Source of the DNA: Zonotrichia leucophrys gambelii
Lineage: Eukaryota > Chordata > Aves > Passeriformes > Passerellidae
Direction of reading: 5' to 3'
Assembly: GCF_028769735.1 (NCBI RefSeq)
Contig: NC_088186.1
Span: 4,093,001 to 4,157,000 of the forward strand
Length of the DNA stretch: 64,000 bases
Position numbers and translations under genes: made by a program
The notes under the pieces: model-generated
The model's input: the letters and a program-made list of their open reading frames with translations, nothing else
Database searches by the model: none
What the model was told of the DNA's origin: nothing
Shown: piece after piece, positions 1 through 12,999 of the stretch
How positions within the stretch are numbered: position 1 is the stretch's first letter
Layout of the letters: the number at the start of each line of letters is the position of its first letter

Positions 1-894
1 GTGCACATCCATGGATGCTTGGCTTTGCACTTTGCTGTCAGCTTTCCATCAAACATTTCACTCGTTTTCTGGTCCACATTTCCTTTCTCTGCCTGGATCC
101 CTCAGAGAGGGACAGAGCCTCTCTTCTCCTCCCAGTAACAGCTTGCTCCCAGGAATGTTTGTTTTCCATTTCCTGAAGTGCATCCTACAATCTGATCCCA
201 GGAAAGCTGGAACACGTGCAAAATTGCCCTTTTGGCCTGAGGAAGTTTATTCTGTCGTGCCTTTGGTGCAAGGGGCTTGTCCTGCTCTAGAGGAGCCAAG
301 TGATGGCAGTTCCAGTCAAATGTGATGTGTTGGCAGTCAGGAAACTTCGTGTAGAAATCCATGCTGGAATTGATGGGAAGTTCATTTGGTTGCCTTTGTT
401 CACAGCTGCTGAATTTGTCTCTTCTCTGGAGCTTGGGGGTGGTTGTGGATCTCATGGTCTCCTGCCCTGGGTGTTTTGGGGAAGGGCACAGGAGAGCTTG
501 CAGCATCACTCTGAAAATGTTATTGTAGGGTCTGGAGGGAGTTATTCCAAATAATTCCAATGGAAACTGGCAGTGGGATCTGGCCTGTTGTACCTGGAAG
601 AAGAAAAAAAAAGAGAAGGGAAAAGAAAAGGAAAAAGATAGGCGATAGATGTTAGAAAACACAAAATTAAAACTGATTTGTTCTCCCCACCACACGGCGC
701 TCACTGGCTGCTCTGACTTTAACATCTTTATCTGGATTTTTTTTTTTCCTCCTCTAGTAATATTGAGAGGATTACCTTTGTTGGCCCCTGGGTAGTTGCT
801 GTGTGATTTTACTGTTATTAAATCTATTGTAAACTGCTTCATTATTCCTGACTCAAATTCTCTCTTTCCTCTAATCCTCCTGCCTCCCTGGTAG
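1..894 (+). other. DDX31: DDX31 intron, left-edge part
   Basis: This stretch precedes the first visible DDX31 exon and ends in a pyrimidine-rich acceptor (ending TAG at 892-894). I see no coding exon, repeat family or RNA gene in it. Open frames on both strands here show no recognisable protein. The remaining DDX31 exons, including the helicase core, must lie to the left of the window. Confidence 0.6.
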
Positions 895-1006
895 AAATCC
901 TGTGGCAAGAACCCTCAGGAAGTCCGGGAGAGAGCCACGGTCCTGCAGACAAAATTTGAAAATCTCGTCCACTCCAGCGAGGGGACTGTCCGGTGGGCCA
1001 AGAAAG
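895..1006 (+). CDS. DDX31: DDX31 coding exon (third from last)
   Basis: The acceptor is CCTCCCTGGTAG ending at 894 and the donor is GTCAGT from 1007. The 112 bases start in phase 0 (K-S-C-G-K-N-P-Q) and leave one base for the next exon. The residues [11 protein letters not shown] and [12 protein letters not shown] match the segment after the second RecA-like domain in DDX31/Dbp7 proteins. Confidence 0.9.
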
Positions 1007-4000
1007 GTCAGTGATTTCCTTCCCCTTATCCCACAAGGGCTCAGAGGAGCTGCCAAGGTTTCCTTCTGGGGCACAGCATCAGGGAAAAGGCCTGGAAGAA
1101 ACATTTTGGGGCTGCTGGGCTCTGCAGAGGGCTGAGGCAGGCCCAGAAGGCTTTGTGGTGATATTAAATGTTAATTTCTGGCGTTCCCATATTATGTGCA
1201 AATGAGATTTAGTCTTGGCTTTCAGTGGGATTCACATCCAAGGGCTTTGACCCAATCACAGGGTTGTGTGTGTTACGCTGGGAAGGGGATGGGTGACTTC
1301 ACCACATCCTGCTCCAATTCCCATCAGATGCCTCCAGTTCACCCCAGGGGTGAATTTGAAGCCTGAAAAGCAGGATGCAACCCTAACCAGTAAAAGATCT
1401 TGGATTGGTGCTGGTTGAGTGGGATGGGGGATAAAAGAGAGAGGGGCAACAACTCAAAAAGGCAGGAAGAATAAAAACTGGGATGAACTTAGTAATTGTA
1501 GCTGTGTACAAGTCTGGGGTTTGATGTGCCATCTTTTCCAAGCAGTTGGCACTGAGCAGTGTAAGAGACTCTGCCCTTCTTCCTCTCAGTTTGGAAAATG
1601 GAGAGGAAAACAGATTTGGGAGAAAGATTAAAATGTTGCTGGGGATGTGGTAGGAAAAGAAACACCAAACTGAGAGGAGCCATAAATGTGTTGCAGGGTT
1701 GGCACTGTGGAAAGTCTGGGCCCAGAATTCCTGAGCACTTACTGGGAATTTGACTATGAGTTACAAGTCCACAAAATGCAAACCCATATGAAAGAGACTA
1801 AGCCATTCTTGTTCACAGTATTTAGGACTGGAGCCTCTCCCCTTTTTTGAGTCTCCTCTTCCCACATCTCCTTTCCTGATTGTTTTCTTTTTTACCTCAT
1901 TGCTCTGAGTCAAGCCCTGCTCTCTAAGCTTGGGTAGAAGTTATTTCAGTTCTGCAGCGTTTCCAGTTAAAGATGAATTTTAATTTCATTTAAGATAGAT
2001 TTTAATTTCATAATTTAATTTCCAGTTTAAGATTAATTTTAATTAATCCGGTGAGATGAATTTGAATGGTCTGCATCATTCCTGTTTACCATTCTGTGTA
2101 CCTGCTGTGTGCACCTGCATACAGATGTGGGACAGGTGAAATCACCTTCCAAGGGGTCCAAAACCGTATGGGGAAATTGCTCTTGGAGTTGTACAGTGTT
2201 TGGAGAAACTGGAGAAGGAGAGGCTGTTCTCACAATTAAAGTTCAGCATGAAAATTGTTAGGAATTTTGAGAAGTGATTGTTCAGGAGGTCAGAGGTGCT
2301 GTTTTTTAGTGAAAGTTGTACTCCCCTCTCAGGTGATGTCACAGTCCAGAGTATCTCCTGTGACTATCTGCTTACCCCAATTATTCTGCATGCTTTTTTA
2401 TTTATGTGTGGCTGGATTGAGGTGCAAAGGGTTTGAAATTCTGCTGTTTCACTCTTGCTCTCCCTCCACTACTGCACATCCCCGGGCTGAAATCTCACCC
2501 CACCTCCAGCAGCTGCAGTGCTGATTTCAGTTCCTTGGGGTTTTCAAACTGTGATTTCAGTTCCTCGGGGTTTTCAAACACCTTCCTCCTGCAGTGAAAG
2601 TGCTGGACTTGCTACACAAGCAGCTTGCACCCATTTTCAGGTGCGTGGTGCAGTTTTGTAGCTGCTTTTTTAAATCCACAATCTCAAAGCATATGACTAA
2701 AACAATCATAATCCTTCATTCTGCATGGATGAGCTTCTTGCTGCTCACTTGGGATTTCCTGTAGCCCCTGCAAACTTCTAGCCTGAAGTGCCTGTGACAG
2801 GAACAACCAGAGAATAACTCTGGTCACACCTAAAAAACCTCTGTGGTTCCTCTCTACCCAGTGTCACTGTGCACACACCCACACTTGTTGCTGACCTCAG
2901 CATGAATAACTTCTTTAGCCACAAAAAAGAACCACAGAAAATACATCAGGAAATGCTGAAATGTTGTGCATCCCATTTATCTTGTAGAGGAGCACTCCAC
3001 CTCTTTTTCCAACTCTGCTATCTACATATGCAAATTTTCCACTGCTGAGTGGCTTCCATAAGCCCCTCTTCCTCCCCTCTGAGCCAGGCATCATGAATAA
3101 TTAACATGGCAGCTGGCTTTTGCTTTCATGGCAGACAATCAATTGGAAACTGTGCCAGAGATGCATTTGTTTCTCTCTCTTTTTCTGTTTTTCCCCATTT
3201 TCTGACCTAGTCAATGTTAATAAGCAGTGCTTGCACCTCAGCCTGCTTTCAAAAGCAGAGTGGCTCCCTGCCCGCTCTCCCCTTCTGCCTCTGCCTCCCG
3301 TGCTTTCCACACTCGAATCAAATGGTTCAGGGAAGGTGCTGCCCTTCAAACTTGATTGACTGATCAGCAGTGAGATGGGTGGGAGGAGGGCTCTGCCTGG
3401 GCCCTGCTACCTGGAGGATGAACCTCAGCAAGAGTGGAGCCCCTTTTGGGGAGCGGAGGATTTGCATGGTGATAGTGCTTCATTTCAGAGCTGTGGGGCC
3501 AGAAGGAGCTCAGGAGAGTGATCCTCTGTTACAGAGAGGGTAAGGAAGCAAACCCTGCCTTCCTCCTCCTCATTTCCCAGTTTTACAGCCAGCAGTTGAG
3601 CATTTTGCCTCCTTCCTTTCTGTCCTCAGCACCTGTGTGTGGGGAGGGACAGCAGAGTCACAGGAGCCCAGGGCTGTGGCACAGTGCTCAGATCCGTGGT
3701 GGTTTTGGTGCATCCTTCCCTCCTGCTCCCAGCTGCTCTGGCAAAGTGCCTCCCAGTTTATGCAGCCCTGCTGGGGCCAGTGCTGGGAGCCTGGTGAGCA
3801 GGTTATGTCACCTGTCTGCCTTTCATATCCCATTACCCTCTCATCCCCTGTTTAAAATAACAACAAACCAGCCCATCTAACCCCCATATTTTTTTTTCTT
3901 TTTCTGGCTTTTTTCTTTTCTTCCTTTGATTTTCCACACTTATATTTCCTGGAGAAAAAAATGGGGATGCAGGGGTACAAAGAACCAATCTGAATCCTCT

Positions 4001-7000
4001 GTCTTAGTGAGCACAAGCCCAAATCCCACTCCAAGCCAGTGCTTGTTACCTTAGACTTGTGTTGGTGTGGTAAAAACTCTCAACAGCTCACACAGTTTGT
4101 TCCTGTGGCATCAAGGTAAGGAACCCTGTACATGAATTATGGCCTGACCAGCACTGTTACCAGTCTTTGTGAGTTGTTTTCCTAAAGCTCTGTCTCTTTG
4201 ATCACAAAATCATAAAAGAATTTCAACTTAAAAAAAAAAAAATCCAATAAAGCGTTCAGTATCTGGCCACTCTAATTGCACATAAAAGCCAGAAAACATG
4301 ACTCTGGCAACACTCTAAAGACCTGATAGTAAAGATTTTAAAAAGAATCTCATCCACAAAGGTCTTCATTTCCATCTCTGGGGTGCTGTAATGAACATCT
4401 CAGCTCTGGGCTGCTCAAGGTGAGGCATTTCCTGGGCTGGCTCTGTGACCTGCAGCTCCCAGCTCAGCTCTGGGTTAGTGCCTTGCAGCTCTCCCTGCTT
4501 TTGTGTGCTCACAGCTGGATCTGGCAGATGTCTGTCAGGACTTTGGGAAGAGGGGGAGCCTTTGACACTTTTGATTCTGTAATTCTGATTTTGGGGGGTT
4601 GGTACCAGCAGCTTTTCCTCTCTGCACGGCTGTGAGAGGTGAGCTCAGCCTTCATAATAACAGGATCTTTAGTATCAGCCATTTCAAATGCTGTGAGGCA
4701 GACAGCTGTATTAGCTCCAATGGGACTCAATTCAAAGCAGGAGCAAGTTCCTATTGTTCCCTTTGAAGAGTTACACCTTCTCATAGGTGAATTTGACCAA
4801 TAACTTTATGAAAAAAAAAATAGCAGCAGAACAGGAGTTTTGAGAGCATTTGAGCTGGTTTATAAGCCCTCAGAAGGATGGCCTTCAGACAGGAGACTGA
4901 GACAGTATTTGGAATTTAGCATTCTCTTTTTTGGGAAAACACAGGTCTCCTGGTGCTCAGAAGCCTCTAAAAGAGCAGCATTGTGAAATTGGGAAGAAGG
5001 TGCAAAAAACTCAATCTTTTCTTCTCATCGATTGGGAAAAGGAGTTCGCTTTGCTCAGTAAACAGAGCTTTGATGGATTCCCTGGGTCCTTCCAGGAGCT
5101 GATCTGCTAAAATGACATTTTTATTACTGTTCATAAACTCCAATCTCCGGCTGCTGCCAAGAGATTAGACATAAGCTGTGGGCAAACTTGCTGGTCCGGT
5201 GGCTCAACAGGCAAGGGCAGGAGAGGTGAGAGTTTAGAGCTCACTGCTGGAGGGAGTGACAGGGAGAGGAAGATGCAGGAGGTGCTTTGGACTCAGGGCT
5301 GGGGGCACACAGGAGGTTTAGCAAGCTGGGGATTGAGGGGAGGCATTTTCTGAGCTGCAGAATTTCCTTCTGGAAGTCTCTCTATTCCCAGAGCAGGGGC
5401 CAGCCCGGGTGTAGTGAACGTTCTGGGGATGGGGAGGAGCAGAGGTAGTGCTCATATTAGTGGATGATTGTCTTTAGAGCAATGAGCCCTGAGGGAAGGG
5501 CATTACAGGAATATAAAGATGGGAAGGGAAATTTGCACACAGTTCTATTATTTTTCCCTTTTGAGAAGGTGAGCTCTGTTCTCAGTGTGCTGATGAGTCA
5601 GGAAATCCATCCGGCTCTCAGATATTTATAAGGGACTAGCTGGTAACTGGTGAAAAATGCATGGACTACTGGGACTCTAATATCAGAGGAGCCTTCCTGT
5701 GCCATCTCCATGCTTCCTTTTCTTCATCCCTGCATCTCTGTTCCCACTCTCCTCTTATCTGCTGCCACTCAGTATCAATGACTCTTGAGAGAAATGCCAC
5801 AAATTCACCTTTTGTGGCCAGAGGAGCAGCCTTGCAGGAGCCAAACCCAACAATTCAGTGGAGCTTTGTTTCAGTTCCTAACACCTCCCCAGCACCTTTT
5901 GGGATTGTACCAGTGCTGTGCAACCTTCACAGGTTTTTAACATGCCAACCTTTTCTGCCAGCTGCTGACCAGAAGGTGTCCCAAAGGACCAGCCCCATGT
6001 CCTTTCAGCTGGAACAGCTGAATCTTTTAAGTGTTTATATAAATATATATAAAAATGCAGCAGCAAACAGAACTCACTGGTGTTTTTCCTTCCCCCTCAG
6101 CACTGCAGTCTTTCCTTTGTGCCTATACCACCTATCCCAAGGAGCTCAAGCACATCTTCCACATCAAATCTCTCCACCTGGGTCATGTGGCCAAGAGCTT
6201 TGGGCTGAGAGATGCCCCCCAGAACCTGACTGCTCTTCCAACTGCAGCCTCAAAGAGGAAAACCAAAGCAAAGCCAAAAAGGTAGGTCAGCCTGATGTTC
6301 CTGAGCTGTGCTTTGCTCCTCAAGGTGGTTGGGCTTGCTCCAGGAATTGAGTGTAAAAAAAGCAGATCTGTTGGTAGAAATGATCCTTCTGCAAACCTGG
6401 AGGTGTGAGTAGCTCTGGGAAAAGAATTTCAAAATCTTGTGGGATCTGTCCTGAGGATAGTCTGCAGCAAGCCCAGAGTTCAGCTCTGTCCCCTCTGGTG
6501 TGTGTTCAGGGCTGTTCTGGGTCCTCCTGTTGTGTGTACAGAGCTGGAGACTCCCTGGTGCTGCTGGAGGAGCCCTGAGCCCTCTTCTGTGCCTGCAGGG
6601 GAGCTGAAGGTGCTCAGTGCATCTGACCCTGGCTGCTCTGATTTGTTCAGGACAGAAAATCCTCTCTTTTGGGATCACAGTGCTGAGGGCATGCTCTCTT
6701 CCCCAGTGCAATGGCAGGATCCAGAAAAATCATTGCAATAATTCAAAGGAGGAAAATCTTTTTTCTTTATCAGCATCAATGGTGACTTTTTCCGTGTAAT
6801 TGTTGCTACAAACCCTGTTAGCAAACCTCAGCCATGCAATTAAAGCACTAATGAACATAATTGTTCCAGGGCTGGGCACTTCTCTTGCACATGCACCTAT
6901 CCTGTGAAAAGAAAAAGAAAAAAAATGCAAGGGGAAGGGATTTGAAAATAAAAAGTTGGAGCGTGCATTGTCCTGCTTTCAGCAGCCACCAGGGACAGGC

Positions 7001-10000
7001 CACTGCTCTGCCTCCTGCTCCAGCTGACCCTCCTCAGCAGATGGGCAACAGGATGGGAATGCCCCTGTGAGCAGGGGATTTAAGGGAGCTTTATTTCGGG
7101 AAGAATAGCCTGATTAGCTGATAAAGAGCATGTAAGATGGTATGGGGTGGGCTTTGATGTCTTGCTGGCCCAGCAGGGTGTCAAGCTATGAGTGACAGTA
7201 GCGTGTCACAGGATTACTTGGCCTGTAACAATGCCTCTCTCTGTTCCTGTGATGTTGCTACTCTGTTAGAGCTACTTTTTCCCTTGTTACAAACCTCTTT
7301 TAGATGGGGGTTCCTCCTCCCCAAGTCTTCATCCCATTAGAGCACAGACAAGCTCAGGATACAGTAGGTTTTTACACACAGGAGCTGTGGGGCTGTGGAG
7401 GTGTTGGAACAAATGGTCTGAGAGTGATTTGAGAGCTCATTTGCACGTGGATCACAGAATTGCAGCTCAAGGAAAGTGGGCAGACTTTGCACAGCTCTGT
7501 CACGGCTCAAGATTCCAGATTTCAAATCCGGGAGCATCTGCAGAGTTAAGACCCTGCAGAAAAAAAAAAAAAAAGCCAAAGTTGTGATGTGCAACAATTG
7601 TTCCTGCCTGTGAAACTTGGCTTTAATCAGCTTTCTCTGTGTGTGCTTAAAAAATAAATAAATAAAGGGAGAGGGTATATTAGTATTTATAGGATAGTTT
7701 AGAGAAAGTGAATATTGATTCAAATTCAGTCTGCACTTGCATAAATCCAAGATTATGCTATTAACTTAGAGAATTGCTCTTGATTTCACACTGACAAAGC
7801 AGAAAGCAAAACTTAGCCTGCCATTTAGAAGACAAATGGTTTCTCATTGTAAAATGCAAGGCTTGAAATTATAACAGCACAGTCACAGAGCAATCTTTTT
7901 AATTATATTTCTCACATGATGCTGTGAGTGTTGGTTGTCGTATTACACATTGTCTCCCAACATCTGATACTGGTTTTTAATCAGGCTGCTCACTAAAGCC
8001 TCATCTCTCAGCACCTGCCTAGAGAATAAAGAGCAGGTTGAAAGTGGGGTAAAGGCAATCATTAAATGTTTCCTTAAGAGGACAAAGAAAACTTTTCATT
8101 TCTTTTGAAGTCTCCTTTTGTGCTTGGCGCCTCCTTGGAGAGCCCGCTGGGGGAAGGTGAGACAGCAAGAGGGAGCAGCCAGGTGTGTGATGTTCCAGTG
8201 CTGAAATGTGGGAGCAGCCCTGTCCTCAGTGCCCACGTCAACTTCCATGCATTTTTCAGAGGTCTTTGTGCAAACCAGCTGTCCCCTTAGCTGGAGTGCA
8301 TCTTGCAAAACCCGATCTGAAGGCGGAGAAATAATTGCCGGCGCTGTTCGCAGAAAGTTGCAATGCTGTGTTGAGGTGAGAGATGAGCACGAGAACCAGA
8401 TACTGCATATTGAATTACAGTACATCAGCTTAGTCAGTGTCTGGGCTCATGCTTTGGCTGCAGGCTGGAGCAAGGAAGCTGATCCCACCTGCACTGAGGG
8501 ATTAGCTGTCCTTGCTTTGCTGGAGTCGCAGCACGCCGAGGAAGGGGCTGACAGGCCAGATAGATTTGTCTTTTGACTCCTTCACAATGCACATTCCACC
8601 ATGCATCCCTGTGCTGCTCAGGCTTTTGCATTCTGCATCAACTGAGGGCCTGCTTTCCCTTTGAAATCAGTGTGTGCCCCCAAAGGCTTTCACTGCACTG
8701 AGCAGTTGCAACTTAATTTGGCTTTTTTGTGAGTTCGAGCCATCACAAAGAAAGGTGGCTCTTTAGTTCAGCTGATTCTGTGGAACTCCCTGCTACAGGA
8801 ATTTCTGATGCAAGATATGCTCAGAAAAATAGAATTTACTTGAGAGTATCAAGAATTGCTACAGCATATGCAAAAAGTGATATGAAAACAAAGGTGAAAA
8901 CCCCCTCGTGCTTCAGAGTTTAAGCCCAGCCCTCAAGTGAAATGGGATCAGGGAGAGGAGTTTGAGAGCACTGCTGTACATCATTATCACAGTGCCATTG
9001 CTCTGATGTGGAGATGGGCATGGCCTGGAGGCTTTGGCTGCAGGATCATTGTGTTAATTCATTCTTCAGCATGGTCAGATAGAATCAGACAGCTCCTGGG
9101 AAACAGATCTTGTAGCCCTGTGTCCTCCTCATGGCCAGGGCAGCACTTTGCTTTGGGTGCAAACTCGTGGCCTTTTACCTTCTCTCCCCCCCCACATCCT
9201 TGGTTCCACTTTTAAACATCTTGGCATTGACAATTTTTGAAGAAACACAGGGCTTGTGACTCAAGGCTGCAGCTGGGCCTCCCTGCACAGCAATTGTCTC
9301 ATCATTAGAAGCACTTTGCTTGCCAGTTTTTATGTGCACATTTAGAGCTTTCCTGATATCACTTAATTAGTCAAAATGCAGCTTTGGAATTCTGCCCACT
9401 GGGAATTTCACTTTGGGCAGTGTGCTCTAGGAAGCCAAACTGGAGCTCAGGTAAGAGCATGGGCAAATGGAGCCAAAAATGAGAGTAAGAGAGACAAGGC
9501 TGCTGTGAAAAGAAACATCACCATCACTCTTCATTAAGGCAGTTCAGGGACACAGGTGAGTCCTGGCTACCACATCATGATGTTATAAAAGAAATCCTCT
9601 TATGAAATGAAAGTTTTATAGTTGTAAAACCCATCTGATTGTTTCCTGCATACAGCAGTGCCCTTTATTACTGTCCTGTTCCACTGTGGCTGCAGCACAG
9701 AGCCTTTGCTCCATCTCCAATCAAGTGAACAGTGCTTGCCCACAGAGCTGGAAAACCTCTGTGCACCAAAAATTGTCATCTCTGTCTAATTGAAATATAT
9801 TCTGGATTCTGGGCTGGGAAGGGGCCTGACAGAAGCAAGAATCCTGGGTGGATCCCAGCCTCCCAGTGCTGCTTTTTGCCTTTTTCCATAGGGTGAAGAC
9901 CAAGGGGTGGCAGTGAAAGTGGGACTGGGGTTTCTGTGTGGCTGAAATGCATTTAACTTCAGTAGGGCAAGGTGGGCTTTGCTGCTCAGCACACCCCAGT

Positions 10001-12949
10001 GTGGAGACCACCCTGCCCTGAGTGTTCTGGACCAGGCTTGGTGCTCATTCTGGCTGGGTAATAATTTTCCTTGATCTTCTCAAGCATCTGCATCAGCTGG
10101 GAGCAGAGGACCTGGGCCATCTGTTGACCTGTCGAGAGCAGTGGAGGATTGCTGATGGATTTCTTGCCCCCACTCTGCACAAAGAACAGCAGCAAAACCA
10201 ACCCAAACAGGGTTGCATTGGCTGCAGATGGTTCATCCAATGCTCCAAGCAGGAAAAGCAGGTGTTGCAGCAGCCTTGGCCCAGAGGTAACCCAGCTCTG
10301 CTGCTGGCACAGTGTCAAGGAGCTGTTGGAGATGCTGTCAGGCAGATTGATGGTGCAATCCACGTTGAAATGGTTTCTGATAAATGGAACGGCCTCCTCG
10401 GGTCTCTCCAAAGACACACCACGAGTTCTGGGACTCTGTGGCAGAACTTCATCCTCCTCCTGCCTCAGCTGGAGCAGTTTGGGAGCCCTTGGAGGCTGCA
10501 GATGCTGGGAGAGGTCACTACACCTGTGCACTGCATTGCAGCAGCGTCTCACACAGCAAGACAAAGGAGCTGGCAGTGATGCCAGCCAGGTTGAGAGGCA
10601 CCTCCAAGAACAAACTCACTCACACTGAGGGGAAAGATGAGCAGAGGAGGCATCTTCTGAGCCAGCACAAGGAGATCAGTGCAAAGCATTCAGATTTGCT
10701 CAGAGATGGAGGGTTGGGCAGCACCAGCATCCCTGAGATCCCTGTGGCTGAGGTGGGGAAGGGGAGCAGCAGGCTGGGAACTGTAAGGGGGTGTAGAAAG
10801 GAACTGAAGCAGAGGAGAGAAGAATTTTACTCTTCCCTTCACTGGACACTTTTCCTTCCAGATGTTCCTCTCCTGCCTTTTCACCATTCAGTGATGTACT
10901 TAGCAAGATTCACAAGTTTCTCATGTTTAAACAGTGTTTAAATCATTCCAGTTTTCTGAAGGAGAAGAGATTTTTTTTTTTGGTCTTTAAAACTTTGGCC
11001 TGGTCTTTTCCAGCCCTTGAGGAGATAACAAAGTCATCTGGGGACAGTTCCTCTTTTTCCTTATTGTGTCTTTGCTGAGGGTCTTGGTACCAACTTTTGT
11101 GAGGTTGCAGCTTCATTACAGATGTGCACAGGCAGCTCTAAACCTGAGTCTTTTATTCCTTCCTCTGTCTCAGTATACCATGATACCTAGACATGAGATC
11201 ACAGCAAGAGATGCTCATCACCCATGTGCTTTTCCAGTGATGGGAACATGGGTTCTGTCTGTGTTGCAAATGCATCTTTACATTTACAGCTTTTCTGTGA
11301 AGCTTTTTGCCACAGTATCACCACAGAGCTCCCTTAAATTAACATCCCACCAGGGAAAGCCCAGGGAGAGCTGGGAGAATGGACAGGGAGGCCAAAGAGA
11401 TTAAAAACCTTACCCAGGGATGCTCAGGGGTGAGTGTTAAGGGCTTGCTCAGTTCTCCTGGGCTTTGTCTCATACCCCAGGTGAGGGAAGATGCTCTGTG
11501 GTTATCTTGCTGCTCCCAGAGGCTGTCACCAGCTGGGCAGAGAGGGGAATTTACAGCTTTACAGCAGGAATCAGGGCTCCTGAGCTGGTGCAGTTTCCTG
11601 GTTCCCTGCAGCTCCTCCATCTCATGGTTACACAGGGCTTTGACAGCTGCTTTTCTTCTGTGTGTGATGAGCACAGGTTCCACAGCACAACTCCATTGAT
11701 TTTTGTGGCCTTGGGTTAGAGGGAGAGAGCTCCCTTTCCCCTGCATCCCTGCTTTTCTGTGCACAGCTGATCACCTCAGCAGGGAGTATTGATTTACTAA
11801 TTGGGCAGCAATTTCACCTGATTGATAATAAAGTGTTGGACAACCTCCCTGCTGAGCTGCAGCTCAGCCCTGCAGCTACTGGTGGATTCCTTGTCCTTCT
11901 GCAGCAGAGAGTTCCCTGTTGTTCAGTAAACTGGTGTGTTGCTTGGAAACCCAGGAATTACTGTAGGAAATGCTTGGAGACAACAATCAAAGTGTCAAAT
12001 AGGAACTTCAGCCACTGGCTGAGCAGAGGATACCCCTGCACAGGCTGTGGGAAGGGAGCAAACAACACCCCAGGCAGCCAAGAATTCATTCCCTTGTCCT
12101 CCCTGGGTGTTTGAATGCCTTGATCCATTGCTGCAGCCAGAATTTCTTCCTTCTCTCCAACACCCAGCATGGGTTTGGGCACCTGAAGGGACTTTGAGTG
12201 CTAGAAAGTGTCACCTTTAGGACTGCTGAGTGCCTGTGTTGTCACCAAAGCTGCTGTTCAGTTCAGTTCCCTCATGTGCAGAGGGACAGACAGATTTCTG
12301 TTCTGTTTTTCTGGAAACTCTTGAGGTTTGTTACAAGTCCTTACCAGAACTTGTCAGAGACGTGACCCTGGAGGTGTTCAGGCTGGAAGGGGCTCAGGTT
12401 GGACTTGGTCTAGTTGAAGGAATAAAGGAATGTTTAGGGTCCCTTCCAACCCAAACCAGGCTGTGACTCTGTGGTGATGAAGAGGAGGGTGGGACATGCC
12501 ACGTGGACACCCTGTTGTGCCCAGGACCATGGGAATGAGGTAGGGAATCCTCATTCCTGCACCCAAGAAATTGTATTTTAAATAACTGAGGGTGAGCTTT
12601 GCCCAAGGTTATAGCACAGGACAGTGGCAGAACTCATGGTGGGAAAATGCTGAGTGGGTTTTTATATTTATAGCTGGCAGTTTAGGGCTGCAGGGACACC
12701 CATGTTGGAGTTTGGTGGCCATGCAAAATGCAGCTACCCTTGCAAAAGCCAATCTCTGGAGGGGGAGGCTGTGAGGTGCATGGGATGGCTGCAGGACACT
12801 GCAAGAAAAGAAAATCTGTTGGGTTTAGACTCATGACATTCTAATTTTTTCCTTGGTTTATTTGGGAGGGGGTTGTGGATTTAAGCTTTATTTATAAAAC
12901 ATTTCCATTGTTCAATGTCATTGTGCTGTTAGGTTGGTTGTTGTTGTTG

Positions 12950-12999
<50 letters not shown>

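Larger units (their letters stand above)
1007..6100 (+). other. DDX31: DDX31 intron
   Basis: This 5.1 kb intron runs from GTCAGT to CCCCCTCAG. It holds a 30-bp direct duplication at 2522-2579, AT-rich repeated phrases near 1965-2045, short homopolymer runs, and two blocks (about 3000-3135 and 5010-5210) that look like non-coding regulatory DNA. No further exon or gene was recognised. The open frame at 5661-6350 runs into the next DDX31 exon and is chance, not a separate gene. Confidence 0.6.

Noticed and set aside
5661..6350. 229-codon plus-strand open frame overlapping a DDX31 exon
   Set aside because: It overlaps the exon in the wrong frame and has no family similarity. The true coding frame is fixed by DDX31 homology and splice phases.
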